Positions 7,118 through 15,100 of a stretch of 41,775 bases of DNA are shown here, piece by piece (the stretch's first letter is position 1; each line of letters starts with the position of its first letter). The notes below the pieces were generated by a model, which worked only from the letters and a program-made list of their open reading frames with translations, was not told the DNA's origin and did not search any database. A program made the translations under genes and the position numbers. The stretch is from UBA9619 sp964630665 (GTDB lineage Bacteria; Pseudomonadota; Gammaproteobacteria; Arenicellales; UBA868): positions 1 through 41,775 of the forward strand of contig CAZVVN010000026.1 of NCBI GenBank assembly GCA_964630665.1. The letters are read 5' to 3'.

Positions 7118-8269
7118 GTGGCGGATCAGACGTTTCTTGACTGGCCCTTCTTTGAGCCGGTTCACCGCGAACTGGCCGGGACTGTCGAGAGTTGGGCCAT
7201 GACCAGTGTCGAGCCGATCATACAGGCCGGTGACGACCTGGACACGACCTGTATCGATCTTGTTCGTGCACTTGGTGAATCAGGGCTCTGTCGACACGCT
7301 GTTGCGAACAGCGCCAGTCAGATTGACGTCCGCTCGTTGTGCTTGATTCGAGAGACCCTGGCCCGCTACTCCGGCCTTGCTGACTTTGCCTTTGCCATGC
7401 AGGGGCTGGGTGCCGGGCCCTTGTGCCTGTTTGGCTCCGCCTCTCAGAAAGCTGAGTTTCTGCCGCCAGTATCCCGGGGTGACGCACTGCCCGGATTTGC
7501 CCTGACCGAACCCGATGCCGGCTCGAACGTCGCGGGTATCAGTACCACAGCCCGTGCTGGCAATGGACACTTCATCATCGACGGTCGTAAAACCTGGATC
7601 TCCAATGGGGGAATCGCCGACTTTTACATCGTGTTTGCCCGTACCGGGGAGCGTCCCGGGACCGGTGGACTTTCAGCCTTCATCGTGCCGGCGGACAGCG
7701 AGGGGCTGGTCATCGAAGAGCGGATCGACATCATGTCACCGCATCCGTTGGCAACTCTGCGCTTTGACTCAGTCCAGGTAGAGGCAGATCAGATGATCGG
7801 CGAGCCAGGCGGGGGTTTCAAGGTGGCTATGGCGACGCTGGACGTGTTTCGCCCGACCGTCGGTGCTGCGGCGCTGGGGCTTGCACGGCGGGCACTGGAC
7901 GAGGCGTCGACTTTCTCGAAGGCCCGCCGGATCGGTGACACCCCGCTCAGTGACTACCAGATGACGCAGGCCAGTATTGCAGAGATGGCCACTGTGGTAG
8001 ATGCTTCGGCATTGCTGGTATATCGCGCAGCCTGGGCAAAAGACAATGGTGCACCCCGGGTCTCCCGGGAAGCGTCGATGGCCAAGCTGTTCGCCACCGA
8101 ACAGGCGCAGCGGGTCATTGACCAGGCGCTGCAATTGCACGGTGGGCAGGGCGTGCGAAGCGGTTGCAAAATTGAGGAGCTGTACCGCGACATCCGTGCA
8201 ATGCGCGTTTATGAGGGGGCCAGCGAAGTTCAGAAGATCATCATCGCCAGACAGACACTTGGAACCTGA
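7118..8269 (+). CDS. Acyl-CoA dehydrogenase
   Basis: A 383-residue FAD acyl-CoA dehydrogenase of normal length. Family signatures are GFALTEPDAGSNVAG, which contacts FAD and the acyl chain, DGRKTWISNG, LHGGQGV, and a C-terminal RVYEGASEVQ. E366 in YEG sits at the position of the catalytic base in short/medium-chain enzymes, so the enzyme should be active. It oxidises an acyl-CoA to a 2,3-enoyl-CoA and passes electrons to ETF. The start is GTG at 7118, directly after the hydratase-like gene, with GAGGG eight bases upstream. In this operon it probably acts on a cyclic or ring-opened carboxyl-CoA derived from the aromatic substrate. The exact substrate is inferred from context only. Confidence 0.92.
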   Translation: MADQTFLDWPFFEPVHRELAGTVESWAMTSVEPIIQAGDDLDTTCIDLVRALGESGLCRHAVANSASQIDVRSLCLIRETLARYSGLADFAFAMQGLGAGPLCLFGSASQKAEFLPPVSRGDALPGFALTEPDAGSNVAGISTTARAGNGHFIIDGRKTWISNGGIADFYIVFARTGERPGTGGLSAFIVPADSEGLVIEERIDIMSPHPLATLRFDSVQVEADQMIGEPGGGFKVAMATLDVFRPTVGAAALGLARRALDEASTFSKARRIGDTPLSDYQMTQASIAEMATVVDASALLVYRAAWAKDNGAPRVSREASMAKLFATEQAQRVIDQALQLHGGQGVRSGCKIEELYRDIRAMRVYEGASEVQKIIIARQTLGT

Positions 8270-8315
8270 GTGTGCACTCAGTACTTGCTGACCCATGAGT
8301 AAGAGAGGCAACGCC

Positions 8316-9947
8316 ATGGCCAGACCTGCGGATACTTTTGCGCAGGATAATCTACCGCCGGAGGAGCTGTGGCCCGAATTTGATTTCAGTCACCCGGACT
8401 ATCGCTATCCGGATCGACTGAACTGTGTCACGCGTTTCCTGGATCGCTGGATCGAGAAAGGGCAAGGTGAGCGAGTTGCGATCGTCACGCCGGCCGGTAA
8501 CTGGACCTATCGGTATCTATACGAACGGGTCAACCAGCTCTCTCACGTGCTGGTCGATGATTACGGTCTGATTCCCGGCAACCGCGTGTTGCTGCGTTCG
8601 GCGAACAACCCGATGATGCTGGCCGCTTACCTCGCGGTGATTCGGGCCGGTGGAATCGCGGTCGGTACCATGCCGCTGCTGCGATCTTCTGAACTGGTCG
8701 AGATCCTTGTCAAGGCCAGGATCAGTCACGCATTATGTGATGAGCGCCTGCGGGAAGAACTCGAAAACGCCAGGCCGAGTGCACCAGAGTTGGGGCAGAT
8801 CGGCTACTTCAATGACACGGCTGCGGCCGAGGTCGAAGAACGAATGGCCGGTAAGCCCATAGACTTTGCCCCCTACGACAGTGCCAGCGATGACGTCTGC
8901 CTGATCGCGTTCACTTCCGGTACGACCGGTAGACCGAAAGGCACGATGCATTTTCACCGGGACCTGCTGGCTATCTGTGACGGGTTCAGCCGAATGATCC
9001 TGCGGCCCGAACCGGATGACATCTTCTGCGGCAGTCCGCCGCTGGCCTTCACCTTCGGGCTCGGCGGGCTGGCGTTGTTTCCACTCGATGCAGGCGCCTC
9101 GGTGCTGCTGCTGGAGAGCGCTCCTCCGGGCGAACTCGTCAAGGCCATCGCCAGATTTTCCGCGACCATCTGCTTCACCGCACCGACAGCTTACCGGGCC
9201 ATGCTTTCGGAACTGGGTCAACACGACATCTCTTCACTGCGACGGGCCGTGTCTGCCGGAGAGCACCTGCCAAGTGCGACGTTTGAGGCCTTTCATCAGG
9301 CGACCGGTATCAAACTGATCGATGGTCTCGGTTCCACGGAAATGCTGCACGTGTTCGTGACTGCCCGCGAAGAGGACATCCGCCCAGGAGCAACCGGCAG
9401 GGCGCTGACTGGATACACGGTGGCCGTTCTGGCAGCCGATGGCAGCGAACTCCCGGCAGGAGAGGTCGGACAGCTTGCTGTCAAGGGTCCGACCGGGTGT
9501 CGCTACCTTGCGGACGAGCGGCAGAAGACCTATGTGCAGGGTGGCTGGAATCTGCCAGGTGATGCGGCACACCTGGATGAGGATGGTTATGTCTGGTACG
9601 ACGCAAGGACCGATGACATGATCGTCTCGTCGGGTTATAACATCGGCGCGCCCGAAGTCGAAAACGCCCTGTTGAAACACCCGGCTGTTTCAGAATGTGC
9701 CGTGGTTGGTAAACCGGACAGCCAACGCGGTAGTATCATCAAAGCCTATGTGGTGACTGGCGGGTCTGTTGTGGTGGGTCCGGATCTGGTCACATTGCTG
9801 CAGGAGCATGTCAAGCAGGTCATTGCGCCGTACAAGTATCCGCGTCAGATTGAATTTGTGGACGGGTTGCCGAAGACAGGTACTGGAAAGATCCAGCGGT
9901 TCCGGCTCCGGGAGCGGGCCGCTGCACAGGGAGAGCGCGATGACTAG
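8316..9947 (+). CDS. Benzoate/2-aminobenzoate-type CoA ligase
   Basis: A 543-residue class I adenylate-forming enzyme. It has the N-terminal DTFAQDNLPPEELWPEF block and RLNCV that I associate with 2-aminobenzoate-CoA ligases. The P-loop TSGTTGRPKG is at about 200-209, then GSTEMLH, a YDARTDDMIVSSGYNI hinge, and the C-terminal catalytic-Lys motif TGTGKIQRF. It would convert an aromatic acid, ATP and CoA to the aryl-CoA, AMP and PPi. An ATG at 8295 is in frame, but AGAGAGG sits at good distance before the ATG at 8316, which also matches the usual N-terminus. The downstream RidA-like gene overlaps its end by eight bases. With the fused monooxygenase at 2695 it forms the core of an aryl-CoA pathway. 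Benzoate, salicylate or aminobenzoate cannot be separated by eye. Confidence 0.9.
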   Translation: MARPADTFAQDNLPPEELWPEFDFSHPDYRYPDRLNCVTRFLDRWIEKGQGERVAIVTPAGNWTYRYLYERVNQLSHVLVDDYGLIPGNRVLLRSANNPMMLAAYLAVIRAGGIAVGTMPLLRSSELVEILVKARISHALCDERLREELENARPSAPELGQIGYFNDTAAAEVEERMAGKPIDFAPYDSASDDVCLIAFTSGTTGRPKGTMHFHRDLLAICDGFSRMILRPEPDDIFCGSPPLAFTFGLGGLALFPLDAGASVLLLESAPPGELVKAIARFSATICFTAPTAYRAMLSELGQHDISSLRRAVSAGEHLPSATFEAFHQATGIKLIDGLGSTEMLHVFVTAREEDIRPGATGRALTGYTVAVLAADGSELPAGEVGQLAVKGPTGCRYLADERQKTYVQGGWNLPGDAAHLDEDGYVWYDARTDDMIVSSGYNIGAPEVENALLKHPAVSECAVVGKPDSQRGSIIKAYVVTGGSVVVGPDLVTLLQEHVKQVIAPYKYPRQIEFVDGLPKTGTGKIQRFRLRERAAAQGERDD

Positions 9948-10353
9948 CCAGACCATACTGCCCGACGGCTGGCGCCGTCCAAAGGGCTATTCCAACGCGG
10001 TGGTGGCCCGGGGGCGTCAGGTCTACGTAGCGGGTCAGGTGGGCTGGAATGCCCAGGAGGAAATCGTCTGTGCTGACTTCGCCGGTCAGGCGGCGCAAGC
10101 GCTGCGCAATGTCGTGGAGGTGCTCGCTGCCGCAGATGCTGGCCCGCAACACATCGTGCGCATGACCTGGTACGTTGTCGACAAGCAGGAATACCTGGCC
10201 AGCCTTCAGGCGGTCGGCGATGCCTACCGGAAGATAATCGGTCGGCATTTCCCGGCGATGACCGCTGTGGAGGTGACCGCGTTGATTGAGGACGGAGCGC
10301 GGGTCGAGATCGAATGTACCGCCGTGGTGCCCGATCAGGAGGTCAGCGGTTGA
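9940..10353 (+). CDS. RidA-family protein lacking the catalytic arginine
   Basis: A 137-residue protein of the RidA/YjgF family, small trimeric proteins that in the best-known cases hydrolyse reactive enamines and imines. It has GYSNAVVARGRQVYVAGQVGW near the N-terminus, the helix AGPQHIVRMTWYV, and the C-terminal AVEVTALIEDGARVEIECTAV. The deaminase Arg (Arg105 of E. coli RidA, in VEVARL) is replaced by Ala in VEVTAL, which places it with Rid groups that lack that activity. The ATG at 9940 overlaps the ligase end by eight bases, indicating coupling. A RidA protein suits a pathway that produces an enamine such as 2-amino-5-oxocyclohexene-carboxyl-CoA. Without the Arg, its chemistry would have to be different or non-catalytic. 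Confidence 0.88.
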   Translation: MTSQTILPDGWRRPKGYSNAVVARGRQVYVAGQVGWNAQEEIVCADFAGQAAQALRNVVEVLAAADAGPQHIVRMTWYVVDKQEYLASLQAVGDAYRKIIGRHFPAMTAVEVTALIEDGARVEIECTAVVPDQEVSG

Positions 10354-10413
10354 TCGGCGGGCCGCGGTTTCTGTCAGCATCGAGTCAAAGAGCAGACCTG
10401 GAGGGGAGCGTGT

Positions 10414-11454
10414 ATGTTTACTGATCGTATCGAAGGCAAGTGGATTGAGGCCTTCCAGACCGTCTTCGGTCTGTGCAAGGTCGACTCGGGTGAACAGGTC
10501 GCGATCCTGTCAGAGACCCAGTCCCGCGCAGTCAACGTGCATCTGGCCGAACTCGCCCTGTGCGGTATGGGCGCCCGGCCGTTTCACGTCGTCATGCCCA
10601 CCCCGGCGCAGAGTGCTCCGGTGCCAGTTCGCTCCACCGGTGCCTCGGGTGCATTGCAGAACAATGCCGCGGCCGTTGCGGCGCTTGCACAGAGCACAAT
10701 GGTCATCGATCTGACCGTCGAAGGGTTACTGCATTCGCCTGAGTTGCCCGCCATCCTAAAAGGCGGAGCCCGGGTTCTGATGATTTCGAATGAACACCCG
10801 GAGGCACTCGAGCGCCTCAAGCCTGACGAGAACCTCAAGCCCAGGGTCCGTGAAGCCGTTAAACGGGCCAAGGCAGCCAGGACCCTGAGTGTCACTTCCG
10901 AGGCCGGCAGCGATCTCGTCGCAGATGTGAGTGACTGCCCGGTCGCCGGTGTCTGGGGCTGGACGGATCGTCCCGGGACGGTGACCCACTGGCCGGGGGG
11001 CATCGTAGTTGCGTTCCCGGGACGGCAGACCGTCAATGGCCGCCTGGTCATGCAGGCCGGCGACATCAACCTGACGTTCAAGCGTTACGTTGAATCTCCT
11101 ATTACGCTGACTGTTGAAAACGACTACGTGACCCGAGTCGAGGGTCCCGGTCTGGATGCACAGCTGATGCGGGAATATTACGCGGCCTGGAACGACCGCG
11201 AAGCCTTTGGCGTGTCACACATCGGCTGGGGTCTGAACCACAACGCTCGTCACGAGGCACTGACCCTCTACGATCGGCACGACATCAATGGTACGGAACT
11301 TCGCGCGCTGGCAGGAAACTTTCTGTATTCGACCGGTGCCAACGAGTTCGCCAATCGCTTTACCCTAGGGCACTTCGACCTGCCGATGATGGGCTGTACA
11401 GTCGCACTGGATGGTGTACCGGTGGTCGAGAACGGTCAGTTGGTCGAGGTCTGA
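10414..11454 (+). CDS. NicX-like 2,5-dihydroxypyridine dioxygenase-family protein
   Basis: A 346-residue protein. Its spacing of motifs closely follows NicX of Pseudomonas putida (2,5-dihydroxypyridine 5,6-dioxygenase, about 350 residues): VDLT-like IDLTVEGLLHSPE (98-110), THWPGGIVVAFP (191-202), AGDINLTFKRY (215-225), SHIGWGL (268-274), GNFLYSTG (301-308) and GHFDLPM (319-325). The NicX Fe(II) ligands His265, His318 and Asp320 correspond to H269, H320 and D322. NicX opens a hydroxylated pyridine ring with O2. Relatives are often labelled M29-like leucyl aminopeptidases, but the metal-ligand set favours a dioxygenase. GGAGGG precedes the ATG at 10414. It is followed directly by an alpha/beta hydrolase, as a NicX/NicD-type pair would be. 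The actual substrate in this aryl-CoA operon is unknown. Confidence 0.78.
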   Translation: MFTDRIEGKWIEAFQTVFGLCKVDSGEQVAILSETQSRAVNVHLAELALCGMGARPFHVVMPTPAQSAPVPVRSTGASGALQNNAAAVAALAQSTMVIDLTVEGLLHSPELPAILKGGARVLMISNEHPEALERLKPDENLKPRVREAVKRAKAARTLSVTSEAGSDLVADVSDCPVAGVWGWTDRPGTVTHWPGGIVVAFPGRQTVNGRLVMQAGDINLTFKRYVESPITLTVENDYVTRVEGPGLDAQLMREYYAAWNDREAFGVSHIGWGLNHNARHEALTLYDRHDINGTELRALAGNFLYSTGANEFANRFTLGHFDLPMMGCTVALDGVPVVENGQLVEV

Positions 11455-11458
11455 GGCG

Positions 11459-12232
11459 TTGCCACAAGTGGATTTTCAGTCCGAAGGGACAGGCCCGGTC
11501 GTGGTTTTTCTACACGGTGTTGGCGGCGGATCAGATGGTTTCCGTTTTCAATTGGACATTTTTGCTGCCCAGGGTTACCGGGCCGTTGCCTGGGATATGC
11601 CAGGCTATGGACACTCGGCAGCACTCAAAAAAATGACCTTCCCAGCACTTGCTGATGCTTTGCTGTCGATGATCGACCACCTAGGGGCAGATCAAGTGCA
11701 CGCTGTCGGGCATTCCATTGGAGGCATGGTGGTGCAGGAGTTAGCCCGGGATCACCAGCATCGGCTCGCCTCTATGGTGCTGGCGCAGACATCACCGGCA
11801 TTTGGCAATCCGGATGGAGATTTCCAGAAAAAGTTCGTGGCCGACCGGTTGAAACCATTGCAGGCGGGCAAGACGATGCTCGAGATCGCCCGTAGTGTAG
11901 TGCCCGGTCTGGTCGGTCAGGGTACTTCTGATGAAGGCCGTGAACTGGCGGTGACATGTATGTCCCGGATCCAGCCCGACACCTATGCGTCGGCGATGCG
12001 CTGCATTGTTACTTTCGAGGGCCGGGATAACCTCGCAAAGATCGCTGTACCGACGCTTGTTCTAGCGGGCGACCAGGACCGCAATGCGCCCGCACCGATG
12101 ATGGAAAAGATGGCCTCGAAAATTCCCGGTGCCGAATATGTTTTGCTGACCGGCACGGGTCACCTGGCTCCGATCGAGAATGCCACCGCTTTCAACAAGG
12201 TGGTGCTTGAATTTGTCAGGCGACACACCTGA
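11459..12232 (+). CDS. Alpha/beta-fold hydrolase
   Basis: A protein of about 257 residues with a complete hydrolase triad. The oxyanion segment HGVGGG is at 19-24, the nucleophile elbow GHSIGG has S86, the acid is in AGDQDRN (D205/D207), and H235 lies in GTGHLAP. No ATG fits well. A TTG at 11459, five bases after the preceding stop and with GAGG upstream at 11446-11449, is the best guess. A GTG at 11468 is an alternative, and an ATG at 11411 would overlap the previous gene by 44 bases. Immediately downstream of the NicX-like gene it occupies the place expected of an N-formylmaleamate-deformylase-like (NicD) or ring-fission-product hydrolase. A thioesterase or lactonase role is equally open. 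It is followed after 20 bases by an acyl-CoA-dehydrogenase-like gene. Confidence 0.87.
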   Translation: MPQVDFQSEGTGPVVVFLHGVGGGSDGFRFQLDIFAAQGYRAVAWDMPGYGHSAALKKMTFPALADALLSMIDHLGADQVHAVGHSIGGMVVQELARDHQHRLASMVLAQTSPAFGNPDGDFQKKFVADRLKPLQAGKTMLEIARSVVPGLVGQGTSDEGRELAVTCMSRIQPDTYASAMRCIVTFEGRDNLAKIAVPTLVLAGDQDRNAPAPMMEKMASKIPGAEYVLLTGTGHLAPIENATAFNKVVLEFVRRHT

Positions 12233-12252
12233 CGGGATATAGAGTCAATCAT

Positions 12253-13527
12253 ATGAATAAAGAAGTTCTCGAACAGTGCACCGATTCTCCGATGTTCGCT
12301 CCCGACACTTGGGGCCTCACCGATCAGGAGCGTGATCTGACGACGGTGGCCCGTGAACTGGGCCAGGGCAAGATCGCGGGGCGGGCGGGACGCTATGACC
12401 GTGACGCGGAATTCCCAATTGAGAACTACCGTGATATGCACGCAGCGGGTCTGCTCGGTATCTGTATTCCTCATGCCGACGGCGGGCAGGGTGCACCACT
12501 CAAGGCCTATGCGCTGGCTGCTGCGGAGATCGGGCGCTATTGCGGTTCGACCGCACTGACCTGGAACATGCACGTTTCCTCCTGCCTGTGGTCCGGGGCG
12601 CTGTCGGATGATCTGGAGATGGATGACGAGGTGCGCGACCGACATCACCGTAACCGTGCTGTGCACTACCGGCGGATCCTCGACGATGGCGCGATCTATG
12701 CACAGCCTTTCTCTGAAGGTGGCGCCGCTGCAGCCGGTGCTGTTGCCTTCGGCACTACGGCCAGCCGGACTGTCGGTGGCTGGAAGGTCAATGGTCAGAA
12801 GATATTCGCCTCGCTCGCCGGCAGTGCGGATTTCTACGGTGCGCTGTGTACGGAACTCAAGCATGAAGATGATCGGCCCAGTCGGCGCAATACCCTGTAT
12901 TTGGCGATCCCGGCTGACGCGGATGGTGTCAGCGTGACCGGTGACTGGGATCCGCTGGGTATGCGTGGCACCGTCAGCCGGACTCTGCTGTTCGAGGATG
13001 TCTTCGTGCCAGAAGGCTCAGAGCTGATGCCGGCTGGCGTCTACTATCAGGCCGCGAGTCAGTGGCCCCACATGTTCCTGACACTGACACCGACCTATCT
13101 GGGGCTGGCCCAGGCGGCCTATGATTTTACTGTCAGGTATCTGCGCGGCGAAGTGCCGGGTGCGGCACCGGTCAAGCGGCGCATGTATCCGACCAAGCAG
13201 CTGGCGGTGGCTCAGATGCGGATCATGCTGGAGCAGACCAAGTCGATCTGGTTCCAGGTCATGAGCGAGGCCCGGCGCAACCCCAGTAAGGATCAGCTGT
13301 TGCGTGCCTACGTGGCTCAGTACTCCGTCATGGAAAACGCGAATGAGCTGGCCCAGCTGGCGATCCGAACCTGCGGCGGCCAGGCCATGCTGAAGAACCT
13401 GCCGCTGGAGCGGCTCTATCGCGACTCGCGCTGTGGTTCGCTGATGCTGCCGTGGACCGCTGAATTATGCCTGGACAAACTGGGCCGGGGGGCGCTGTAC
13501 GAGTCCGGTGAGACCGATGATCCATGA
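12253..13527 (+). CDS. Acyl-CoA dehydrogenase-like flavoprotein, atypical active site
   Basis: A 424-residue member of the acyl-CoA dehydrogenase fold: the N-terminal helical domain with YRDMHAAGLLGICIP, the FAD-contact segment AQPFSEGGAAAAG, VNGQKIFASLAG, WDPLGMRGT, and a C-terminal helical domain ending IRTCGGQAML...ERLYRDSR. Instead of the usual YEG after the RD helix it reads GSLMLPWTAE, so the base of MCAD-type enzymes is Leu399. No glutamate is evident at the alternative helix-G position either. It may be a dehydrogenase with a different base, or a flavin monooxygenase of the DszC/HsaA type that shares the fold. Its stop overlaps the next CoA ligase start (ATGA), so the two are probably made together. 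Confidence 0.85.
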   Translation: MNKEVLEQCTDSPMFAPDTWGLTDQERDLTTVARELGQGKIAGRAGRYDRDAEFPIENYRDMHAAGLLGICIPHADGGQGAPLKAYALAAAEIGRYCGSTALTWNMHVSSCLWSGALSDDLEMDDEVRDRHHRNRAVHYRRILDDGAIYAQPFSEGGAAAAGAVAFGTTASRTVGGWKVNGQKIFASLAGSADFYGALCTELKHEDDRPSRRNTLYLAIPADADGVSVTGDWDPLGMRGTVSRTLLFEDVFVPEGSELMPAGVYYQAASQWPHMFLTLTPTYLGLAQAAYDFTVRYLRGEVPGAAPVKRRMYPTKQLAVAQMRIMLEQTKSIWFQVMSEARRNPSKDQLLRAYVAQYSVMENANELAQLAIRTCGGQAMLKNLPLERLYRDSRCGSLMLPWTAELCLDKLGRGALYESGETDDP

Positions 13528-15038
13528 ACCAGGATCTCAGTCAGTGGATCGAAAGCCATGCGGCCTTTGTTCCCGGCAAGACTGCAATTCGTTTCGAAGA
13601 CCGTGACATCAGCTACGCTGAATTGCTGTTGCAGGTCCGGAACACTACAGGGGTTCTGAAGAACACTCACGGTGTTGGCTGCGGCGACCGTATCGCGTAT
13701 CTCGGCCTCAACTCACCAGAACTGCTGATCCTGTTGTTTGCCTGTGCCCGACTGGGGGCGATGCTGCTGCCGCTGAACTGGCGACTTGCGGCTCCTGAAC
13801 TTGCCTACATCCTGAACAACGCAGCACCACAACTGCTGGTCTGTGATGACGAATTTTTTCCTGTCGGTGAGAAACTGGGTGGTACGCGGCCGGGGTGGAC
13901 ACTCTGTGATCACGATGATCTGGCTGTTAGGGATCATGATGGCGGTTGCAGCGAGCGCGATCCTCAGGTCGGCCTTGCGTCCCCGATCCTGCTGGTCTAC
14001 ACCTCCGGAACCACCGGGCGTCCGAAGGGTGCGGTCCTGACCCAGGAGGCGGTCCTGTTTAATGCGTTGAACAGCGTTCACATGCATGATCTGGATGTCA
14101 CTGATCACATCCTGACGGTTTTGCCCATGTTTCATGTTGGTGGCCTGAACATCCAGACCACCCCCGCGCTTTACGTCGGGGCAACCGTCACGCTGCACCG
14201 GCGCTTCGAGCCCGGGGCCGTGCTGGCGGGTATACGGACACTGTGTCCGACCCGTCTGGTACTGGTGCCGGCGACCATCATGGCGTTGGCCAGCCACCCT
14301 GAATGGGGAACGACCGATCTTTCCTGCCTGCGATCGGTGACCACGGGATCAACGATCGTGCCGCACTCGGTCATTGCGCTTTTTCACGATCGCGAGGTGC
14401 CCGTGATCCAGAATTACGGTCTAACAGAAACAGGCCCTGTTGCGCTCTACCTGCGGGTCGAGGACGCCTTCGGACATGTCGGATCAACCGGCCGCGGTGC
14501 GCTGCATACTCGCCTGCGGATCGTGGACGAAGAGGGCAGGTGTGTAGCGCGCGGTGTGTCCGGGGAGTTGTTGCTCCAGGGGCCGAATGTTCTGTGTGAG
14601 TACTGGGGCGATCAGGCTGCGACTGAAGAAGCACTCCAGGAGGGCTGGTTTCGTACAGGCGACATCGGCTACCAGGACGACGACGGTTATGTCTACATCA
14701 ACGACCGTAAGACGGACGTGGTGATATCGGGTAGTGAGAACATCTATCCAGCCGAACTTGAACAGGTGCTGGATGGGATCGACGAACTGGCCGAGGCGGC
14801 GGTGGTTGGTATGCCGGACCGTCGCTGGGGGGAGGTGCCTGTGGCGGTGGTTGTCATGCAACCCGGCAAGGTGCTAGACGCGCAGGCGATCTTGTCGTGC
14901 TTCGAGGGCCGCCTGGCAAGGTTCAAACACCCCAAGGCCGTGGTGCAGATCGATGCACTGCCTAGGAATGTAATGGGCAAGGTCTTGAAACAAGACTTGC
15001 GGGCCTCACTCGCCGATGGGACTTTGTTGCCGTCGTAA
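13524..15038 (+). CDS. Acyl-CoA synthetase (AMP-forming), second ligase of the operon
   Basis: A 504-residue class I adenylate-forming enzyme. The P-loop YTSGTTGRPKGA is at 159-170, followed by NYGLTETGP, WFRTGDIGYQDDDGY, a DRKTDVVISGSENIYP hinge, and catalytic Lys486 in NVMGKVLK. The overall pattern resembles medium/long-chain fatty-acid or aryl-acid CoA ligases of the FadD/4CL group rather than the benzoate-ligase type at 8316. It overlaps the preceding acyl-CoA-dehydrogenase-like gene by four bases (ATGA). A pathway that frees a carboxylic acid midway, for example after ring cleavage by the NicX-like enzyme and hydrolysis, would need such a second activation. That is inference; substrate specificity cannot be read by eye. 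It is the last gene of the tightly packed series. Confidence 0.9.
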   Translation: MNQDLSQWIESHAAFVPGKTAIRFEDRDISYAELLLQVRNTTGVLKNTHGVGCGDRIAYLGLNSPELLILLFACARLGAMLLPLNWRLAAPELAYILNNAAPQLLVCDDEFFPVGEKLGGTRPGWTLCDHDDLAVRDHDGGCSERDPQVGLASPILLVYTSGTTGRPKGAVLTQEAVLFNALNSVHMHDLDVTDHILTVLPMFHVGGLNIQTTPALYVGATVTLHRRFEPGAVLAGIRTLCPTRLVLVPATIMALASHPEWGTTDLSCLRSVTTGSTIVPHSVIALFHDREVPVIQNYGLTETGPVALYLRVEDAFGHVGSTGRGALHTRLRIVDEEGRCVARGVSGELLLQGPNVLCEYWGDQAATEEALQEGWFRTGDIGYQDDDGYVYINDRKTDVVISGSENIYPAELEQVLDGIDELAEAAVVGMPDRRWGEVPVAVVVMQPGKVLDAQAILSCFEGRLARFKHPKAVVQIDALPRNVMGKVLKQDLRASLADGTLLPS

Positions 15039-15100
15039 TTTGCTGGCCCATCTGTTGTATGGGTCTGCCTTATAAGTGGAATTGCTAGGAGCCAGTGAAC

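Noticed and set aside
15039..15100. CCCAT...ATGGG hairpin after the second CoA ligase
   Set aside because: Only five to six weak base pairs and no T-run; not strong enough to call.
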